DNA of 64,000 nucleotides from Trema orientale (Eukaryota > Streptophyta > Magnoliopsida > Rosales > Cannabaceae). A model generated the notes under the pieces. The model searched no databases and was not told the origin of the DNA. It was given only the letters and a program-made list of their open reading frames with translations. A program made the translations under genes and the position numbers. How positions within the stretch are numbered: position 1 is the stretch's first letter; each line of letters begins with the position of its first letter. Location: assembly GCA_002914845.1 (NCBI GenBank), contig JXTC01000054.1, forward strand, positions 781,868 through 845,867, written 5' to 3'. Positions 48,312 to 60,089 of the stretch are shown here, piece after piece.

Positions 48312-49374
48312 TTTTTAGAGAGAGAAAGAAGAATGGATTATGAGAGAGAAAACAAACACAGAGAGAATATACCCAAAAACCCTATCCCCATAGGTTTATC
48401 TTCAGAAATTCTTTTTTCATATTATTGATTTTCACTAATTTTGGGATTAATTTTGAAGCTTACTACTACTTACAAACAAACCAATGTCAAAGACAAGTGG
48501 GGAGTAGGGACAGAGATTCTTTGTCCAGGAAAATATTTCGTTCTTCTAGATGGACGACAATGAAATTCGTGTCGTATCTCCTTATTGTACGTATACGACA
48601 ATAAATATGTTGTCGCTGGGACGCTACATGGCCAAATCTCTCGTCCTAGGCGAGACGTGGGACAACAAACATGACGTTAAGTAAGAAAGATAATATCAGG
48701 AAGACAATAAAATTCACAGTAGTATAGTAATAAATTATAGATTTCAGTTGAAAATCATTGCTTGAATCAAACATTTTTGTTTTAGTCACACGTAGTTTAC
48801 GTTTAAAAGAGTATTCTTTTTACTATGTGTTTTCTAAATTAAAATCGTTTTAATTCTTAATTCAACATAATATTTAGGTGTGAAAAACAAATTAATTTTG
48901 TGTCAAGCAGATTGATGCTAATTTAACCCTTTTTTTTTTAAAATTATATTGACTCAATATTGAGTCACACACGTATGTTTCTCGAGTCGATGTTCAAATT
49001 AGAATATTATACCGTGACGATACGTTGATACCCTTATTTGGATGTTAAACGATTAAATTTTTTTTGTGTGTACGACAATAAGTACAATGTCGTCAAATAA
49101 TATCGTAGTACTCAAACGGCTTATCAGGTCACAGTCTGATTTAACCCAAAAAAAAATCATTAACAATTAATATTAAAGAAATATACCAATATCAGTTTTT
49201 TCTTTTTTTTTTGGCAAAATAAAGAAGAAACAGAAAAAAGAAAAGGAGTACAGAGATCCACATGATCCAAGTGATGTGTGGTTGGCGCGAGCCCAAACCA
49301 TACAGGCCGACGTGGCCCAACTTATAACGGTCATGAGTCTACTCTTGTGGGAGTCTCTGACTCAGCTCCACGCC
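48312..49374. promoter_or_regulatory. Divergent intergenic region between MTERF9 and the zinc-motif gene
   Basis: About 1 kb separates two start codons on opposite strands, so the region must hold both promoters. AT-rich. It contains two ACGACAATAA-type partial palindromes, near 48588-48619 and 49072-49095, related in wording to the AACGAC array at 21.4-22.3 kb. No definite TATA box was chosen. Confidence 0.45.
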
Positions 49375-50281
49375 ATGGAAGCCTCTGTGTCTTCCTCCAC
49401 CATACTCACAGCTCCAACCTCAACCACTGTCTTCAGAACCAACTTCACACATTACTCAAAATCTACCCTTAATCTTAGTACTCCAAGAGTTAACCACGAC
49501 CGTTGGATGAGAACCAATAAGAGCTCAAAAGTGAGGAAGGTTGCAGCCATCACTGAGTTTACGGCCGCAGCCGATCCTGCCCCCTCCGGGCTTACGTGGC
49601 AGATTGTTATTGGAGCTATAGGTACGTTTGTATTTGTAGTTAGATGGGTAGTTGTGATTTTCTCTATGTTTGGATGCTGAGAAACTAAGGTGGAATTTGT
49701 GTAAAGAATGAGACTCTTTCTTGAGTTTTTGTGTCACACCCAGAAAAAATAAAGACGAAAATTTTAGAGTAGTGAACTTAACATTAGTATTTGTGAATTT
49801 TCTAACTAAGGTTTGTGTTAAAATTCTTGCAGCTGGAGTTACTCCTTTTGTGGTAGCTGGGATTGAGTTCAGCAGAAGAATTGTATGTAACATTTAGTAT
49901 TAATGAAAATTACGTAGTATTTGATTATGGATTTATTTATTTTATGATTTATTTGGTTTTAATTACATGTAACATATTGTAGATTGCTCAAAAGAGATGT
50001 GAGGTGTGTGGAGGGTCAGGGCTAGTTTTGAAGAAGGAATACTATGTACGATGCCCTGGCTGTGGTACTGATCATTCAATCTTCATTATTCTAACTTATT
50101 CGGGAGCACCCTCAAATATTTGCTTGGAAAAGTCTCTACCATTCTTTTTTACTTTGAGTGATAAAAATGTTACTAATAAGAAAAGCCCTTTAACTATTAC
50201 TTATTTCTAAATATTTTTTTTGCCCCAATTGTAGGTGGATTTCTGCCTTGGCAGTCATGGAAGAGATTTTTTTCTGGCTAA
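49375..50281 (+). CDS. Small plastid membrane protein with DnaJ-like zinc motif
   Basis: Exons 49375-49621, 49833-49882, 49983-50064 and 50235-50281 give 426 nt and 141 aa. The N terminus (MEASVSSSTILTAP and onward, Ser/Thr-rich, few acids) is a chloroplast transit peptide up to about residue 60. A single hydrophobic segment spans ~74-95 (WQIVIGAIAGVTPFVVAGI). The C-terminal part has CxxCGGSG (Cys105, Cys108) and CPGCGG (Cys123, Cys126), a one-zinc version of the DnaJ Cys-rich fold, and ends in PWQSWKRFFSG. Similar small DnaJ-type zinc proteins act as thiol or assembly factors in plastids; for this one the role is inference. An upstream in-frame ATG at 49276 would add 33 residues before the transit peptide; I prefer 49375. 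Confidence 0.85.
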
Positions 50282-50571
50282 GTTACTCCTATTTGGAATG
50301 TAATTACATTTCTGCAATGTTTTAGTCAATTTGGTACTTTCACTTTTTTTTTTTTTTTTTTTTTGTGTTTTTAAGTTGCTTGTTTGGTCTACCCATTTTG
50401 GTATGTGTATCATCAAGAAATGTAACACTAATATGGAAGTTGTTGATCCTCATGTTGGCTGAGGAAACATTCTGATCTTTGTCTGATATAGTCATATACA
50501 AAATGGTGTACAAGTTTTTAGAACAATGTTATCTTAGTGTTTTGATAGCATATGTAGTATATAAATAAGAC
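50282..50571 (+). other. 3' flank of the zinc-motif gene
   Basis: Probable 3' untranslated region with a T-run near 50347-50364. No other feature. Confidence 0.4.
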
Positions 50572-51060
50572 TGTCAAGAAATTATTCCAAGTATTAGTTT
50601 TTTGACAGGTCAGCAAAGTTAGTTAGAATTAACTAACTGATCTCTAAGCTAGTTTTGGTTAGATAAGGTTTAGTTAGAAGTTTGTTAACTCAAGAAGCAG
50701 TTCCTAAAAGCTGTTAACCTTTATTATAAATACTGTAACTTCAGTATTAGACTATGTAGTTATCATCATAAGAGAGAAGAGTGAAGGGTGTAACAGGGGA
50801 TTACTGGGGTTGCGAGTTTTGAGAGGTTCATCTTCTGTAAACCGAGAGAATTTGTAATCAGAGAGTTAGAGGGCCAAGATTGATTGGTGTTTGAGTGTGT
50901 AACTCTGTTTTGATTCATAGTGAATTCCTTGGTAGCTGTCCGAAGTGGATGTAGGGCTCAATCTTTGAGTCTGAACCACTATAAATTGTGGTGTTTCTTG
51001 TTCTTGAATTTTCTGCGTTTTTGGTTTTTTGCCCAGTTTATTGTGTGCTCTGTTTCAACA
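50572..51060 (+). mobile_element. Solo LTR, copia-like, with TSD AAGAC
   Basis: A 489-bp block begins TGTCAAGAAATT and ends CTGTTTCAACA, with AAGAC exactly on both sides (50567-50571 and 51061-51065). Inside are TATAAATAC near 50733, a GGTAGCTGTCCGAAGTGGATG segment and a CTGAACCACTATAAATTGTGG segment, typical of copia LTR R/U5 regions. There is no second LTR or coding part, so it is a solo LTR. Confidence 0.85.
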
Positions 51061-51065
51061 AAGAC

Positions 51066-53698
51066 AGTGTTCCACATGTACAGATACATGTTTTCTTGGT
51101 CTTGAGCTCTCTTTCCCATTAGATATGGGTTCCCTCCCAAAGGTCTTACTGAAATTATCACTCCCCGGAGTTCATGTGGTAACACTACAGCATTGTCGTC
51201 AATAAAAATTTCGTGTTCTACGACATAACCATGTAATCTCCCAAACTAGCTAGAGGCTAGCTACAGTTGAAGCATATTTTGTTATCCTCAACAGTCACTT
51301 CTAGTAAGCACAGAACAACAATAGATCATATCTTGGACCATGAAGTGCCTAAAGTTATGACTAAATAACCTAGGACCAGTTTAATTTAGCTTCTTAACAA
51401 GTTAAAAGTACTTTTTTAAATAATTTGTGAGCCAAAAGGTGTTTGGTAAAACCTGATAATTAGATTATTCAATAATTTTTGACAAAACTATAGCTAAAAG
51501 CTAAAGCTGGCCTAGAGTAGCTTTGATTTTTAGATTATGCAGGAATCTACACTATTTTTTAATGAATTAATCATAATGGCTAAAATACCCTAACTTAAAA
51601 GTAAAAATGCCACATATTTAATTGAATTCATTTTCATATCATTTTTATTTAAAAAGTACTCATATATTTAAATCATTAACTAAAATACTCTTCATATTAA
51701 TTATTTTGAAGTAATCAAATTGATTCTTTATTGAAATTTTAAATTCAGATGAAAATAAAGTAAATTAAAATAAAATAAAATAAATTTAATTGAGTAACTA
51801 ATTTAATTGAGTTTATGTTCATATCAATTTTTTTTTTAAAAAAGGTATTAATATCATAATTGTAAAAAATATTAATATGCTCTTTCTATAAATATGCATA
51901 ATTGTATAATGATATTTATTTTGGTCATTTTATATTTATACAATAATTCAGTCATACAATTTACCAAACACTTTAATACAGCTTTTTCAAGTCACAGCAC
52001 TTTAAAATTACAGTTTACCAAATACTCTGCTACTTTACGCTGCAGCGGATTTTTCATTCAGTACAACTAAAAGTATTTTTTTTTTTTTTAAATTTACAGC
52101 TCTACCAAATTAGTCTCTAATATTTCTCACCGAAAAAATATAATAAAAGTAACCATCGAATCTTAGGTGGGATGATAAGAGTGCCCGTTCAGCTCACCAA
52201 TAACAAAACGTCATGAGCTCAAGTTGTTCCAACCATTGTGGTCGGGGTGTATGGCCATCTTGTGAAAAATCCATAAATCATGCGGGAGCTGCACCACTCT
52301 CCGGGGTCATATTGGCACCCAAATATGGAGAATGAAAATCCATAAACACGGCCAAGTACCTTGTTCGTATGACAACATAGAAATGTTACTTGGATAACTA
52401 TAAAGACCAATAGAAAAATATAGAATACACCTAAGAGATGACCAATTACCAAAGACAAAAGAAAATTAAGTAAAGCATGATCTATTCTATGCAAAGTGAG
52501 TTCTTGTCTAATGCACAATGAATTATAACTGAGTTTTAAATCCATGTTACATTACAAATTAAGTTAGGGGCTACATTAAACAATTGAAAGTATATAGCAG
52601 ATATTTGAAAGTAAATTAATAAAGAATTCTGTCCTGACCCACCTCGTCGTCAAGTTTAAATACTAATTTAAGTCCTTTTCATGTATTTCTATTCTACTAG
52701 TACTTGGCTTTCAATACAGGTCCGGCTTGCATGGACTACCCAACCCAATTGACATTTCTACATTATTTTTTGAAAAAAATAAAAAACATGAATCCCTATT
52801 TAATTACCTTATCTTCTGTAATCAGTTCAATAAAGTAGTTCATCATGTCGCAAGAACTTGCTTCAAACTACCATATATATAAAGGCAGAAGATCAGAAAG
52901 TTCGGTCTATAGTGTATTAGCATACTATATGTATCTCTTTTGTGTGTGTATATAGATATATATATATATATCATGGACTTTTTCAAGGGATATACGCTTT
53001 TCTCCTTAAATCTTTCCTCCTGCTACCAGCGTTAACGTAATGATTCAACATTAAGCATGATTAAATTAAACCGTACGTATCTTAATAGGCTTGATGATCT
53101 ATAGGGATCAATGTGTGCTTATTGTTTTGTAACAAATCCATTGTCTGAAATAAATGTTCTTAAGGTATTTCTGTTAAATTTTTTGTGCTTGAGTACCGTA
53201 TTAGATCAAAATTCCACTTAATCATATTAAATTATCAGTCAATTTGTTATGATGATAAGTGAATTGTTTCCATCATATTTGAAAACCATTTTAGTATGAC
53301 AAATTACTATGCGTTTATAAAAGCTCAAAATGGTCTTTGGCTTGGTAGGCTTCATTTGACAAAGGAGTTTTCTTTTCTTCTCCCCCCTTCCCCAAAATAA
53401 TGTAAGAGAATAAATTTTGTTTAAGACTTTGGCTAAATGGTATTCAATTTCGATAGGAACAATGAATTAAAAAAAATCATACAACAAGAAAATTACAGAC
53501 TTTTCATACTAAGCGGACTAGTAATGATAGTTCTTCCAAATGGGTGTCTTACTGGCCTCTTGAGTGCATATTTTTCTTGCACCACCTGGTCTGGCTAGTC
53601 TTATAACGTGGGTTTTGGTGAAAGCCTAATATTGCAACATTGTTATTGTTTGAGGTAAAAGAATCATAGATATTTATGAACAGATATTTATAGAAATA
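51066..53698. other. Intergenic DNA without a recognised gene
   Basis: AT-rich. An ORF at 52219-52545 on the minus strand has no domain. A partial palindrome with GTCGTCAATAAA..TTTCG..TACGACAT lies near 51194-51226, like those near 48.6 and 49.1 kb. (TA)n near 52952-52972. Confidence 0.4.
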
Positions 53699-53707
53699 TA
53701 ATTTTAA

Positions 53708-53859
53708 GGAGGCGGCTATAGTAGGGGCGCCCTTACGTAAGGTCCCTGTTTATACACCGTTTGATGGGAATCTGTGGAGAATCGGTTTATACACAGATTC
53801 CCATCAAACGGTGTATAAATAGGGCATTACGTAGGGGCGCCCCTACTATAGACGCGTCC
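53708..53859. mobile_element. Mutator-type palindromic MITE, copy 2
   Basis: A 152-bp near-palindrome with ends CTATAGTAGGGGCGC and arms pairing through ACACCGTTTGATGGGAATCT. TAATTTTAA is present exactly on both sides (53699-53707 and 53860-53868), a 9-bp target duplication. It is clearly the same family as 25821-25992. Confidence 0.92.
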
Positions 53860-53868
53860 TAATTTTAA

Positions 53869-55435
53869 AAACAGATATTTATCGATATTTATGAACTTTT
53901 TCCGTTTTGATAAGCATATTGAGCTCACCACATAGATGTTAATCGGACGGTTCTTGATCACTGATAGGATTATAGTTAAAGAATTGCTCAAAAGAATCGA
54001 ATCTCATATCTAGACGTATATCTCATGTGTAGTTGCATTAGGAATTGACTTGGTTGACAAGAATTCTAATCCTGCCATTCCTTACTGGTAGAAGTTTGGC
54101 TTATTCTCTCATATGTTTCATGCCATTCGATGTTGTCTTTTTCAGAGCTAAAAAATATGAGGTGAGGTGCAGCTGTCTTAAAATTGTGTAGACAATAATT
54201 TGGAAATACGACAATTGTGCTTTGGAAAAAAATCATAGTACGTATTACTAGTCTCTGTTACATTTTGCTATTCATTGTTTAATTTTTCTTTTGACATCTA
54301 ACTTTTTCACCTTGCATATTGACTTATTGATTTGATTAATCCTTATGTCAAGGAGCCTTCACTCTCAACCAGCGACTCTGAGAATTAGAATCATTTTTTT
54401 TATATAAAAAATTGTACCTCCATATTTGCATATTTTTATCACATGATTGATCTCGACCGTCTATTGTTGGTGTGAATTAGAACCACATGAAGTCTATCTC
54501 AATAATGACATGGATATTATCTCAATAATGACATGGATATGTGCTCGACTAGCACCCTTCCATATTTTATATAAATTCCAATGTCAAAAACTGTTTTCAA
54601 CTACAAGTACAACTTGAAATTGCAACTGTTCTGACACCGATTCATCTGACCTTCCCATGCTAATTTGAAATATATTATTCATAGTGTCAAGCCACACTAA
54701 TCAACATTCCAAAGTGAGCATTCCAAAGTGAGCTTTCAATCAGCTTCAAAATAATCAAAATCTCTACAGTGGTATCAGCAAACCTTTTATGTTTAATTAT
54801 CCTCACATAAAACTGTTAATTATAGGTCCTAAAAGTCTTCAAAATGATTATCTTTGAAGAAATAGTGCACTGACTTTGAAAAGCCCTTATATATATATAT
54901 ATTCTCCTTCAAGATATTGATAGGAAAATTTGCAGTTTTGTGATAAAGTTTTTGTTGTCTAATTCTCATGATATTCCTCTTCTCAATAAGTTGCAGAAAG
55001 GTTTGACTTCTTAATGTAAAAGCCAAAGTTGACGTTAATTTTTGTATAGGCAAAGTGACTTTTTTGCTCTTTAATTGTTATGACTTTCTATTTGGCTTCA
55101 TTTAGCTAAGACAGAATGTCTGATGTAGGCAATGCTTTCAGTGAGCAGCATTGGACCACATATTTTATCATGGCAATTTTGGCCACAAGGATTGACTTTG
55201 AGGCAAAACAAACCACTCCTAAGGAGTACTAAGCACCAATATATGGTCTCAAAGAATCAATATTCAAATCTTGATTTGAAATAAAATAACAATACTCAAA
55301 TTTGCTGACACCCTTTGGCTAATATTTAAAGATATAGGAGAAAAATTATCTATCTTAACCTGAACAAGAGGATTTATGTTTTAGTTTTCGCACTTTTGGG
55401 TAGTTTTCATCAGTTGGCCTCTCCTTGTAATGTTC

Positions 55436-55471
<36 letters not shown>

Positions 55472-56578
55472 AAACTGGCCTCTTAATTGTGAGTATTATA
55501 CTATTAAAGATGCAAATATAGACAAAAAGCAATTAAAATAATAGATTCCAATCACAGCAAAAAATAAAAATAAATAAATAAATTTCCAAAAGGAAATTAA
55601 TTAAAAACGACTATATATTGCAACTGCATGATGAGGTGCTTATGTAAGACTTCTGACTTTTAATGCTATCTAGACTACAGGCATTTTACTTGAAATTGTA
55701 GACAGAGGACAAATTTGGAAAAGAGGAGTTCAACCCATTTTCCCAACTACGATCGTCTTAAAAAGCCATTACTGTTTTCAAAAGTTGCAATGACGCACGT
55801 ACGTTGTAATATATGATACAACTAGATACAAGAGACGAATTTGCCTGGCCTTTTAGCTTTAGATTAATGAACCCAAGCGGTAGAGCAGTCCCTATCATAT
55901 GGAACTAAAATGTCTTATCTCTCCCAACCAGTCTTTTTAAACAAGGAGGGCATGGTTGTCAAGCACCTTTGTAACTTTTTTTGTTTCCTGTTTTACCCTT
56001 TCTTGCTCTAAGAATGTTGCATATTTGTCATGTAAATATATAGATAGGGAAAGAAGCATATATAATAGAGATGGTATTCTAATTTCTTAGCCAAGTACTC
56101 TATGAAGATAAGAACTTAAAACATGCTTGAATGATGTTTAGCCAAGAAAATGAAGCCCTTTTTTGGAATCTTTTACCCTCGTCAATTTGATCATATTATT
56201 ACAAAACAGATTTTTCAGGGTATGACTCATACACCCAAGTGTGCTGACAAAAGTGGCACTTGACTTTAGGACTAAAATATTAAATTGAAAGAGTGTTTTT
56301 TGGCTACTAGTAATTCACATACCACTTGCTTTGGATTTACCTACCCTCCAAATAAAAATGAACCCTCGTTAGAGGATTTATATGCAAGATTAAATGAGAA
56401 ATTTAGATAGATGATTAATATTTTAAATTTGATTAAATATATATTTATTTTTTAAATTTTATAGTTAAATGTATAAGTATGTATATTTTTATATTTGATA
56501 GATATACTTATCTATCAATTTTAGTTAATGTACTGAGTATATAAATTTTTATACTTGGTGTACAATATTTTACACTTA
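53869..56578. other. Intergenic DNA with small local duplications
   Basis: No gene recognised. CTCAATAATGACATGGATAT is repeated in tandem near 54500 and 54524; GCATTCCAAAGTGA is repeated near 54704. A ~30-base A-run lies at 55438-55467. The last ~150 bp belong to the dispersed repeat also found at 15655-15840. Confidence 0.45.
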
Positions 56579-56583
56579 GTATA

Positions 56584-57055
56584 TGTTGTGTGGTTTTTTT
56601 ATCACCACAAATAGTTGACCTGCCTAATCCCAAAAAAGGCAACTAGCTAATTGAAGAGGAGATAATTACCTATTATTGTGTAGTCACCCAATCTCACTAT
56701 TATATTGTATTTTATTATATAGTTTCCTATTTACAAAATTGGGAAACCTGAAGCCACCCTCACCTATATAAAGGGGGCTCAGTCTCATAATTTTACATCT
56801 CACAGTCATCTGACAATCTCTTCACAAAAAATCCTTTGATATAATTCTCTCTCTGCTCTCTCCTTAAGACTTAGAAAAATCCTTGTAAGTCTCCAGAAAA
56901 TAGTGAAGAACAGTGGACGTAGGCTCATCTTTTTTGGGGCTGAACCACTATAAAATTCGTGTCTCCTTATTTACTTTGCTTTATTAATCCTTTTTCACAC
57001 ACAAACCACATCTTGTAATTTCCTATATTCATTGTTGACAAAACCTCCGTCAACA
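56584..57055 (+). mobile_element. Solo LTR of the gypsy family, TSD GTATA
   Basis: 472 bp, same family as the LTRs at 23619 and 29364 but on the plus strand. Ends TGTTGTGTGG..CGTCAACA, flanked by GTATA exactly (56579-56583, 57056-57060). It contains CTATATAAAGGGGGC near 56764, a TATA-like promoter. No internal sequence or second LTR, so recombination probably removed the rest. Confidence 0.93.
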
Positions 57056-57109
57056 GTATATAAATATATGTACCATCATTTTGCTATAATATTAGAAAAA
57101 TAGATATTT

Positions 57110-57410
57110 ACTTTAATTAGGTCTAAAATTCAATCATTTTGCTATAAGACCCATATTAAATCCATACTTAGCCAAAACAGATTACTTTTGGGACTGTCAT
57201 AATCTTACTAAAAACAAAAATAGTTATGTACTATTGAGAGTGATAGATTTTATTGGATTTTTTTTAATCACCTAAAATTCGATCATTTTACTATAAAATA
57301 CATATTAAATTCATAGTTAACCATAACAGATTATTTTTGAGATTGTCGCAATCTTACTAAAAACATAAATAGTGTATACTATTGAGAGTGATGGATTTTA
57401 TTGGACCTTT
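57110..57410. repeat. Two diverged ~150-bp tandem units
   Basis: Units at about 57122-57259 and 57273-57407 share CTAAAATTC.ATCATTTT, AACAGATTA.TTTTG.GA, AATCTTACTAAAAACA and GAGAGTGAT.GATTTTATTGGA in order. Confidence 0.8.
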
Positions 57411-58440
57411 TTTTTCGAAAAAAAAAAAGGTAAGAAGCTCAAAAGTGGACCTATTTCATCATCTTTGGAGCAAAACCATAAATCAATAAAGGAAGAAGCT
57501 CAAAAGTGGTGGAAGAAACAGAGTTCATCCCCACTTCTCCTAATCCAACTATGAAAACTAAAAGTAAATGTAAAAAGTTTGAGCTCACTGCTAAAACCGC
57601 GTGGGCCAACACCCACGTGGGGACAAGGGACCAACTTTACACTATGGTCTTTCCCTTTAATCAAATTACGTGTCCCAGAGCTCAAACAACTCCATGACGA
57701 AAATGCCCTTGTTACTAATTCGGCTAATAAAAAAAATGTTTCATGGCCGTTTTTACAGTTAATACATTACTAATATTATCTCCTTTTTTTTTCCGCTACA
57801 TTAATTCACATAACAAATATTTGAAATGGAACATAATCAACGTGTGTAACTGTACTAATTATGGCAGTTTCTAGTTCTTAAGTTTCAAGTTTTAATATAC
57901 ACAAAATAATGTGATAATGTTGTTAAAACTAAATTAAAGTGAAGCATGCATAAGCATGAAGCACATGAATATAATTAATATAGCATGACTGTGACACTAA
58001 ATGAAATGTAAATTTTGATCATTACAAACGTAATCCGCATTAGGTGTTGACCCCAACTTTGTTCTATGTGAAAACCTTCTAGGTGTTCAAATGCTTGGTC
58101 TAAAGGTTGCCGCAGATTTGTCACAATTTATGAGTCAAAAATTTTGTGACATAAGAGATTACATCATAGGATGATGTTTACGCTGTTGAACCATCTGATA
58201 AGAGGGAGGATTCTTATCCAAAAAAAAAAAAAAAAGAAAAAACATATGATAAGAGGGAGGAGGGTGCTTTGGTCTTTGTACTAGTCAAAGAATTCTGACA
58301 AAACTATGAGATAAATATGAAAAATCTATTGTCCGATGTCGGTTGCACTGTGTAATTTTAGCAAAGAATAGGGTCTTTCCTATAAAAATCACAAAGTAGT
58401 ATTTTATTTATTTATTTATAAAAGGCAATGATTCTTTTAG
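57411..58440. other. Intergenic DNA, possible distal promoter of the GRAS gene
   Basis: No gene. Near 57599-57620 an inverted repeat of CGTGGG and CCCACG includes a CACGTGG G-box-like word, about 0.8 kb before the likely leader. Confidence 0.35.
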
Positions 58441-60089
58441 GTAGGGGACCAAATGTTTCAGCGGACTTTGGATCATCATTTGGACTCTGAAGCAAAGAAG
58501 AACACGAAATCTTAGACTGTAATCATCGTTAATCACAGGTTTGTCAAAAACCCAGTAAAGTTTGATCCAAGAACTGAAATGGGTTTCACCAAATTCCTCG
58601 TTAGTGACTTTTCTTTATGTTTTTCTAGTTATGTTATTGATTTGTAGCGCAATGTTTGGTACTCTATTTGTGTAAAGTTTTCAGCCTTAACTCGTTTTTG
58701 TGATTATGGTCAGCTTTGTTTAATATGAAATAAGTGTTCTTTTGGTGATAGGTATGGTGCTAGTTTTTGTAGCTTTTTGGATTTGTTTCTCTTTCTGAGC
58801 TGGTTATACATGATGGGTTGTGAAAATGGATTGAATTTGGTAGGTGTATGAGGTTAAAAGTGCAATTTTTTCTGCTCTGGTGTATTTGAATCAAAGAACC
58901 TTATTGGGTTTGATCCCCATGTTCTTATGTTCTGAATTTTTGCTTCTCTTTCTTATTTCTTTGGATAAAGCTTTGATGGTGTGGTAACTATTCTATTTGT
59001 ACTTCAAACGTTTTTAAGAGTACTTTCTTCGTGTATATACGCTTGTCTGAGGTTTTATCCTATATCATTAGCTCTGAGGTTCTATTCTGCGTTTTAGCTT
59101 ATTCAGCTCCAATGTTTAGTTTATGTGAATCCTCTCTCTTTTTTTTATTTTTTTATTTTTTTTATTTTTTAATTTTCTTCATTTTTCTCTTTTGCTTTTG
59201 TTTTGATTTTTGGTTAGAGGATTGTGTAGACTTCATTGACTAAAATTTGATCTGGGCTTTTGTCAATTTTACATTCATGGGCAAGCCCAGGTTGTTTTGT
59301 CCGGAGTTTTTCAAGTTCTTCTGAGACATCATTCTTGGATGGACTCCGAAGAGTTATAGTAGGTTGTAGTTGATTAGTTGGATGATCAATAAAGACATCT
59401 TCCATGGGTTTGTTCTTAATGCTTGTGTGTTAACTAAGATAAAAAGATTGGTCATATGGTAGTATCCTATACTTAGTGTAGAAGTATTTGCAGTTGGATA
59501 TATTATGTCAACTCGGTTGTTGGCCTGTTGCAATCTGGTCTAAGGAATGACCTCATTGCTTAAGCCAGCAGAGGATTATAGTCTTATAGATTTCTTCTAT
59601 CTCCTAGCAATTTTTTTCCCTCTGAATTAGTAGCTGTCTAGGTAAAAGAGTCATCCTTGATTCATGTTTATTAGTGATGTACATTATGAACTGTATTTCT
59701 TTTTGAAGTTTGAACTGACAGCACCAATTCAAAGGTCTAATTGACTTGTTTTTTCCTCCTTCCAAATAGCTAATAAGATTTGATTTTGTGTTGTTTGGCC
59801 ACCCGTTTCTACAAAGTACGCTGCTTGTTTTCTAGTGGCATCTTCTAATTTTCTTGTTTCGATTTCTTCACAGATTATGTCGTTTCTTTGATAAACAATA
59901 CGCATCTAGCTGAAATTCATTGGGCATCTGCAAAATGATTTTACCATAATTGCGTAGTTTGAAACAACCAAGGTTTATCATTCATAAAAAGAGAGCTGCA
60001 GCTACGCTTGGACAACATTCGCGCCACAACAATTTCCAAGTATTGCTTTAGGCAACTGACTCTCCATTGGTTGTGATTAATCAAAAGAA
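58441..60089 (+). promoter_or_regulatory. GRAS gene leader: probable 5'UTR intron and two short uORFs
   Basis: A donor at 58539 (CACAG then GTTTGT) and an acceptor ending at 59873 (CTTCACAG) suggest a 1,335-bp leader intron. The following 216 bases up to the start codon hold two minimal uORFs: 59877-59891 (MSFL) and 59935-59949 (MILP). Both end before the main ATG and could lower translation. The intron is inferred from splice signals. Confidence 0.5.

Noticed and set aside
49276-49374. Upstream ATG giving 33 extra residues on the zinc-motif protein
   Set aside because: The extension is unlike a transit peptide, while the next Met starts a typical one.
52160-52260. Possible tRNA-like SINE head
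   Set aside because: Box A and box B resemblance is weak, and I found no tail or target duplication.
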